From assembly GCA_031460505.1 (NCBI GenBank), contig JAVKTT010000005.1:1-64000 (forward strand): a stretch of DNA of 64,000 bases, in the 5' to 3' direction. The position numbers and the translations under genes were made by a program. The notes beneath the pieces were generated by a model. That model was not told where the DNA came from. It saw only the letters and a program-made list of their open reading frames with translations, and ran no database searches. The first letter of the stretch is position 1. Every line of letters begins with the position of its first letter. This stretch comes from JAAYTL01 sp031460505. Its GTDB lineage: Bacteria > Bacillota > Clostridia > Tissierellales > Tissierellaceae. This document shows positions 59,162 to 64,000 of the stretch, in pieces.

Positions 59162-60265
59162 CTAGAACAATTTAAAATCTATGGTCAATTCCATATAATC
59201 ATCTATTATTTTGATTTCCTTAATAGAGCTTCCGTCCAATATTTTTTCAAAATCAAATAATATGCTATCACCGATCAAATCTTTCACCGTCTTGTCTTCT
59301 AATAGAAAATCATAAAACTTTACTTCTTGTATAAGAAATTCAATTGAATGACCTTCATATGCCGAGAAACTACCTGTAAGTTTTATATTATATGAATCTA
59401 TTAACATATTTACATTTGCAGAAGTGAATTCAAATTTTATTTCAGGTAAGCTCTCATGATTACCTAGTATCCTATTAAACAAATCTTCATTTATTGTTAG
59501 TTTAATGCCTTGTAAACTAAGCCTTGGATTTAGTTCTTCTAAAGAGATATTACTACTTTCTATAATACCTGGAAGCTCAGCTGCTAATTTTTTAAATAGA
59601 TCTTCCAGTTTAACCATCATATCAGAAAGGCTATTTAAGTACATTTCATAATGTTCTCTATCAGCTTCAAGGGATTTTAGATACTCTTCTTGTTCCTTAA
59701 CTAATCGAGACTTATTATCTAAGGTTTGTCCTAAAGCTTTTTGTTTATCTTCTATTAAACTTAACTTTTCATCTAATTTGTTTTTTTCTTGTATTAAAAT
59801 TTCTTTTGTCTCATCTATTGAATCTAAAATATCACCTGTATTCTTTGCTAAATCTTTTATGACATTGATTCTTCTAAGAAAGTCAGATATATTTTGGGAT
59901 TCAAGTATTATTTCTAAATATGATGCTGGTCCCATTCTTTGATAGCTTTTGAGTATTTCTTCTAAGACATTTAGATTAGCATGGTACTTATCTTGTTCAT
60001 TTTGAATATAAGTTTCTAGATTTTTAACTTCTACTTTTAGGGTCTCTATCTCTTCATTAATAGCTGCATAATCTCTTTCTAAGCCTTCAATCTCTTGTAA
60101 CTGAACAAATAATTCCTCTACTATTCTCTTCTCTTCTTCAGAAATTGAAAATAGTTTTTCTTCAAAATCAACCATTTCTTCTTCAGCACTAGTAACAGAG
60201 GGTACTGTTGATATTAGTATAGCTAAGATTAATACTAGAGAAAGATATATATGAAACCTTTTCAT
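59162..60265 (-). CDS. Secreted coiled-coil protein, putative FtsEX partner
   Basis: Exported protein of 367 aa from the ATG at 60265, which has AAAGGTGG upstream. The signal peptide (about 1-27) precedes a long coiled coil (about 30-240: FVQLQEIEGLERDYAAINEEI in parts, with Leu-heptad spacing), similar to the coiled coils of PcsB, EnvC and CwlO that bind FtsX. Unlike those, there is no CHAP, NlpC/P60 or M23 hydrolase domain; the C-terminal ~125 residues (LRLTINEDLFNRILGN-like to DFKLF) are beta-rich and unassigned. Position directly before ftsE-ftsX supports a partnership. Confidence 0.87.
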   Translation of the reverse strand: MKRFHIYLSLVLILAILISTVPSVTSAEEEMVDFEEKLFSISEEEKRIVEELFVQLQEIEGLERDYAAINEEIETLKVEVKNLETYIQNEQDKYHANLNVLEEILKSYQRMGPASYLEIILESQNISDFLRRINVIKDLAKNTGDILDSIDETKEILIQEKNKLDEKLSLIEDKQKALGQTLDNKSRLVKEQEEYLKSLEADREHYEMYLNSLSDMMVKLEDLFKKLAAELPGIIESSNISLEELNPRLSLQGIKLTINEDLFNRILGNHESLPEIKFEFTSANVNMLIDSYNIKLTGSFSAYEGHSIEFLIQEVKFYDFLLEDKTVKDLIGDSILFDFEKILDGSSIKEIKIIDDYMELTIDFKLF

Positions 60266-60446
60266 ATCATGTCCACCTTTAATAAATATAATTATCTTAT
60301 ATTCTAACATAGAATAGGTTTTATGTATTGAAAATTCTGGGATTTATACCAAAAAAATTATTACATTTTACATAAATATTTTGATTGATTTATAAATTTA
60401 AATAGGTTATTCTCTAAGTGAATATATATTAAATGGGGGAATATTA

Positions 60447-61427
60447 TTGAAAATAGCAATTGTTACAGATAAGTCTAGGGAAAATCTAATTCCTTTAGAA
60501 GAAGCTCGCTTAGAAGATAAACAAAAAATGGAAACAGTCAAGTCAGTCAAAGAAATTTTATCACAAAAATATGAATGTATTGATCTAACTGCAGATGAAA
60601 ACATCATAAAAACACTTAAAGATGAAAATGTAGATTTAGTATTTAATCTGTGTAATGGTATAGAAGGTTATAGTAAATTAGCCCAGCTTCCAGCCATGTT
60701 AGAATTCGCAAACATACCATATACTGGTTCCTCAATTCTTGGACATGCTCTTGCTATCAATAAAATTTTTGCATCCACAGTATTTAAATCAAAAAATATC
60801 CCAACTCCTGATTTCATATCAATTGATTGTTTGGAGGATTTAGAAGATATAGATATGGAATATCCTATACTAGTAAAACCTAGTGACGAAGGATCAAGTA
60901 GGGGAATCCACCAAGATAGTTTAGTATTTAATAGGGAACAATTAGAAAAAAAGGTCAAGGATAGCTTAGATACCTATACACCACCTATTATGCTTAACAA
61001 ATACATTGAAGGAAGAGAGTTCTCTATAGGGATAATTGGCAATGATGACGATATAACCATACTTCCTGTACAAGAAGTAGATATGTCAGACTTACCAGAA
61101 GGATTACTTAAGTTCAATAGTTTCGAAGTAAAATCCTATTATAAACCCCATGTACACTATTACATCCCTGCAAGGATAACATCTGAAGAAAAAGAAATAA
61201 TTGAAAGTGCAGTACTGCGAGCATATAAATCTTTACTCTTAAGAGATTATGCAAGAGTTGACGTTATTTTAAGGGATGGAATACCTTATGTATTAGAGAT
61301 AAATTCGCTACCTGGATTAATGGAATCTAAGAGTTCATTATATAGAATGTCTGAAGCTACAGATTTAGGCTATGAAGGGCTAATCTTTAGAATAGTAGAT
61401 GTAGCGCGAAAAAGATATGGAATATAA
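60447..61427 (+). CDS. D-alanine--D-alanine ligase-like ATP-grasp protein
   Basis: ATP-grasp ligase of 326 aa, closest in layout to Ddl, which makes the D-Ala-D-Ala dipeptide for peptidoglycan. The pre-ATP-grasp domain has DLVFNLCNGIEG and AMLEFANIPYTGSS; the ATP-binding region has YPILVKPSDEGSSRGIH, and the metal site is DYARVDVILRDGIPYVLEINSLPGL. The TTG start (60447) has GGGGG 7 bases upstream. It diverges from the ftsEX operon. A role with dipeptides other than D-Ala-D-Ala is possible. Confidence 0.88.
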   Translation: MKIAIVTDKSRENLIPLEEARLEDKQKMETVKSVKEILSQKYECIDLTADENIIKTLKDENVDLVFNLCNGIEGYSKLAQLPAMLEFANIPYTGSSILGHALAINKIFASTVFKSKNIPTPDFISIDCLEDLEDIDMEYPILVKPSDEGSSRGIHQDSLVFNREQLEKKVKDSLDTYTPPIMLNKYIEGREFSIGIIGNDDDITILPVQEVDMSDLPEGLLKFNSFEVKSYYKPHVHYYIPARITSEEKEIIESAVLRAYKSLLLRDYARVDVILRDGIPYVLEINSLPGLMESKSSLYRMSEATDLGYEGLIFRIVDVARKRYGI

Positions 61428-61440
61428 ATAAAAAAATGAA

Positions 61441-61475
61441 AAATGTCATCCCCAGCTTGTTGAGGGATGACATTT
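61441..61475. terminator. Terminator between the Ddl-like and glucosaminidase genes
   Basis: AAATGTCATCCC / GGGATGACATTT perfect 12-bp repeat with an 11-base loop; strong T run on the minus strand, weaker on the plus strand. Confidence 0.85.
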
Positions 61476-61481
61476 TCACTT

Positions 61482-63590
61482 TTATATATCTATCTTATCT
61501 AATTCATCTAAATTATATTGTTCTATTATTCTAATTAAACTTAATGAATAATTAGGATCAGTTGCATATCCAGATCGTCTTATAGCCCAAGCTGCTTGGG
61601 TACTATTATACATAACATCTCTTACAGGTTGGTATCTTTCTCTTTCTAATAAAAAGGCATTGTAGTCAACCCAACTTTCGTCGATACTATTATAAGCTCT
61701 AAAATTATCATCTACGCTGTATCTTACACCATTATATACTTCAGTAGTTCTAATTGTAACAGAGCCTGCAGGTCCTTTACCTTTTATACCAAATAAATTG
61801 TAAGATATTTGCCCAGTATATTTATCTACTCCAACAAATTGTCCCCAACCAGTTTCAAGAATGGATTGGGATGTTTGAATAGCAGCTGATAATCCTGTCT
61901 TTAGAAATGATTCTCTAGCAAGTCTAGATGCTACTCCAAGGAACTTATCCTTCTCTATGACAGGTTGTTTACCATATATTTGTTCTAGATATACTCTAAA
62001 AGGTATTTCTTCAGTCTTAATTGTCTTGCCATTATTAATGCCTTCTGCATATATTTTTAAATATCCACTATCCTCTTTTTTAGGTGAATATACAAAGTCT
62101 TCATTAGCATTTAAAGTAAATACTTTCTTGCTGCCATCCTTTGTATTAGTCAATACATAGTTAACATTAGTTAAATCAACATTGCTAATCACATTGATAG
62201 TTTTATCACCTGTTATGACTTCATTTGGTCCAATACCTTGTAACAATATGTTAGGCGTTCCAGGAATATTAACCTTTACGGCTTTACTTTCTAATACTTT
62301 TGATCCCATATATTTGACCCTTACTAGAAGTTCCTTTTCACCTTTATATCCAGGTCCTGGGAACCATTTATAACCGCCGTAAGGTAAAGTTTTTAAGATC
62401 TCCTCTTTTCCTGTATTAGGGTCTCTTAATATATACTCAGTTTCATCCACACCAAAATTTCTAGAGGCATCCAATGTAACAGGCTTGTCTATTGTCATAC
62501 CTGATGATACACCAGTTAATGAAATTTTATGGCTAACATCAATCTTAAACTCAAATGATTCACTTTCATAGGAATTTCCATTCTTATCATATGCTATAAC
62601 CTTGATAGAATAATTGCCATTATCCTTTACCTGAGGTGTCCAAGTATATGAGCCATATGGGTCTTTTTCAGCAGGTACAATTACAGTGCCATTATCCAAA
62701 TTAGTAATCGTATATTCAATATAATTAGCTACAAAATTAACATCTGGATTAACGGTTAATCTGTTATCTATCACATCACTATTTGAAATTCCATTTAACT
62801 TTACACTAGGCTTAACCTGCATATTAACAGGAACAGCATCTGCAGATATAATCTTGCCATTAGCATCGTAGATTGCTGCAACAAGTGCTTTATGTCCCAT
62901 ATCATCAACACTTGGTAACCAAGTATATTCTCCATTAAGGTCACTGCCTTGGGCTATCACCTTGCCTACTGAAGTTTCAGGGTCTAATAGAAGATACTTA
63001 ATTACCTTTGGATTCCTAAGGTTACTATCTCCTAAATCAATACTTAATTTTGTCTTTCCGCTAATAGTTTGTCCATTCTTTATAGATGAAATCTCCATTG
63101 GATAGAATGGCTCAATGGATGCAGGTATACTAGAATCAATAATCACACTTCTAGTATCATTATCCCAATCAATATCTAATCCAAATATATTGCTAATAAG
63201 ACGAATTGGTACGAAAGTACGGTCATCTATTATCTTAGGGGCTACATCTGTAATGATATGATTTTTCCCATCTTTATCATAGGTAACCAATTGGCTATCA
63301 ATTCTTAAATTTACAGATATATCACCCTTCGTTATAGTCACTGTCTCAACAGTACTATCTTTAGGAGCCCAGTCAAACTCAGCACCAAGTTGCTCCAGTA
63401 CAAAACGTATAGGTACCAAAGTCCTATCATTTTCTATTACTGGTTTAGGGTCTGAAGTAATCTCTTTACCATCAACAACTAATTTTATCGGTGAAATTCC
63501 ATAGCTAAACGAACTAAAAGTTTGACTAAATAGTAAAACTGCTATTAAAACAGTATATAATCCATTTTTCTTTAGTTTAAATTTTGTCAT
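61482..63590 (-). CDS. Secreted GH73 glucosaminidase with copper-amine-oxidase-type N-terminal domain
   Basis: Cell-wall hydrolase of 702 aa. A signal peptide (about 1-30) precedes a copper amine oxidase N1-like domain (about 35-155; RTLVPIRFVLEQLGAEFDW and RTFVPIRLISNIFGLDIDW), then four or so Ig-like/triple-Tyr repeats (GEYTWLP, GSYTWTP, GGYKWFPG). The C-terminal N-acetylglucosaminidase domain (about 550-700) has the catalytic Glu in AAIQTSQSILETGWGQ and YNLFGIKG. The ATG at 63590 follows GAGAGGAG; the frame opens 16 codons earlier. It is monocistronic between two terminators and is probably an autolysin. Confidence 0.93.
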   Translation of the reverse strand: MTKFKLKKNGLYTVLIAVLLFSQTFSSFSYGISPIKLVVDGKEITSDPKPVIENDRTLVPIRFVLEQLGAEFDWAPKDSTVETVTITKGDISVNLRIDSQLVTYDKDGKNHIITDVAPKIIDDRTFVPIRLISNIFGLDIDWDNDTRSVIIDSSIPASIEPFYPMEISSIKNGQTISGKTKLSIDLGDSNLRNPKVIKYLLLDPETSVGKVIAQGSDLNGEYTWLPSVDDMGHKALVAAIYDANGKIISADAVPVNMQVKPSVKLNGISNSDVIDNRLTVNPDVNFVANYIEYTITNLDNGTVIVPAEKDPYGSYTWTPQVKDNGNYSIKVIAYDKNGNSYESESFEFKIDVSHKISLTGVSSGMTIDKPVTLDASRNFGVDETEYILRDPNTGKEEILKTLPYGGYKWFPGPGYKGEKELLVRVKYMGSKVLESKAVKVNIPGTPNILLQGIGPNEVITGDKTINVISNVDLTNVNYVLTNTKDGSKKVFTLNANEDFVYSPKKEDSGYLKIYAEGINNGKTIKTEEIPFRVYLEQIYGKQPVIEKDKFLGVASRLARESFLKTGLSAAIQTSQSILETGWGQFVGVDKYTGQISYNLFGIKGKGPAGSVTIRTTEVYNGVRYSVDDNFRAYNSIDESWVDYNAFLLERERYQPVRDVMYNSTQAAWAIRRSGYATDPNYSLSLIRIIEQYNLDELDKIDI

Positions 63591-63671
63591 AATCCCACTC
63601 CTCTCATTAAAATTATACCATAAATTATATATATCCAAAAGGAAATAATAGTAATAGAAACAAATGGAAAA

Positions 63672-63694
63672 GGATAGGTTTATTAGCCTATCCT
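63672..63694 (-). terminator. Terminator of the edge gene
   Basis: GGATAGGCTA / AAACCTATCC hairpin with TTTT on the minus strand, just after the stop of the gene that runs off the right edge. Confidence 0.7.
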
Positions 63695-63698
63695 CCTA

Positions 63699-64000
63699 TT
63701 ATCTCTGATCTAAATGACCTTCTCTAATTACTTTATATTCACCTGTCTCAGTATTCAAATCGTAGATATTGAAATTTGTTTTAATATCAAAACCATCATA
63801 GTGGGTTGCTAAGTTTACACTTGCTGAACCTTCATCACCACTAACTATTCTATGAAATACGTATCTAGGCCATACGACTAATCCTCCACCTTCAAGAATT
63901 CTTTCTCCATTATGCTCTATATAATCTGGAGTAACTACAAATTTCTCCACTTTGCCATGTTCAGGAGTATAAATTTCTACATATCTCTTTCCCTGGAGAA
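63699..64000 (-). CDS. Uncharacterised protein, C-terminal part (runs off the window)
   Basis: An open frame runs from the right edge to a stop at 63699, giving 99 residues after the edge; an internal GTG at 63950 is not taken as the start because the frame stays open (GKRYVEIYTPEHGKVEKFVV). The visible part has a cupin-like texture (GGLVVWPRYVFHRIVSGDEG, then HYDGFDIKTNFNIYDLNT) but I do not claim a family. It has a terminator downstream and the 5' end is outside the window. Confidence 0.7.
   Translation of the reverse strand, partial: LQGKRYVEIYTPEHGKVEKFVVTPDYIEHNGERILEGGGLVVWPRYVFHRIVSGDEGSASVNLATHYDGFDIKTNFNIYDLNTETGEYKVIREGHLDQR

Overview
The window is AT-rich DNA from a spore-forming, obligately anaerobic Firmicute. 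Sporulation genes (spoVG, spoVT, spoIIE, yabP, yabQ, a SpoVB-like flippase), Gram-positive cell-envelope genes, a superoxide reductase and a probable selenoprotein all fit this. The general style suggests class Clostridia, possibly the Tissierellales side; that is inference from gene content, not a phylogenetic result.

Bases 1-36040 are almost all on the minus strand and keep the gene order of the origin-proximal region of Bacillus subtilis. Read in the direction of transcription the order is spoVG-glmU-prs-pth-mfd-(prsA-like)-spoVT-spoVB-like-mazG-hup-rqcP-[dimethylargininase]-yabP-yabQ-divIC-yabR-like-spoIIE-tilS-hpt-ftsH-[P1 peptidase, ECF transporter]-coaX-dusB-[unknown]-greA-lysS, ending in the promoters and first bases of a 16S rRNA gene. 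Bracketed genes are insertions relative to that order. murC diverges from spoVG, and beyond it lie an LCP cell-wall ligase, pgi, a PAS/PP2C phosphatase, a cobalamin adenosyltransferase and an rRNA methyltransferase.

Bases 36175-44800 form a mixed-strand housekeeping zone: superoxide reductase, T-box-controlled tyrS, a secreted CAP-domain protein, Nudix hydrolase, patatin, MscL with a zinc-ribbon tail, dCMP deaminase, RNase H, arginase and PgpA. Convergent pairs are separated by shared hairpin terminators.

Bases 44450-64000 are rich in envelope and redox functions. They hold a flavinylatable FMN-binding lipoprotein, tatA-tatC, a Tat-type lipoprotein gene with an in-frame TGA followed by a good bacterial SECIS hairpin (a probable selenoprotein), a sortase, aspartate racemase, the flavin transferase ApbE, two recently duplicated lipoproteins, and an unusual MurE-like ligase with an ATP-grasp ligase. 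After these comes a compact cluster of an unknown 210-aa protein, a 27-residue secreted peptide, a membrane HD-GYP protein and a DUF5317 membrane protein. The window ends with ftsE-ftsX and a coiled-coil partner, a D-Ala-D-Ala ligase-like gene, a GH73 glucosaminidase and a partial gene.

The two strongest candidates for under-described biology are the UGA-containing Tat lipoprotein next to tatAC, and the small-peptide/HD-GYP/DUF5317 cluster, whose peptide gene has a structured leader. ORFs were not searched against databases; family names rest on recognisable motifs and gene context.
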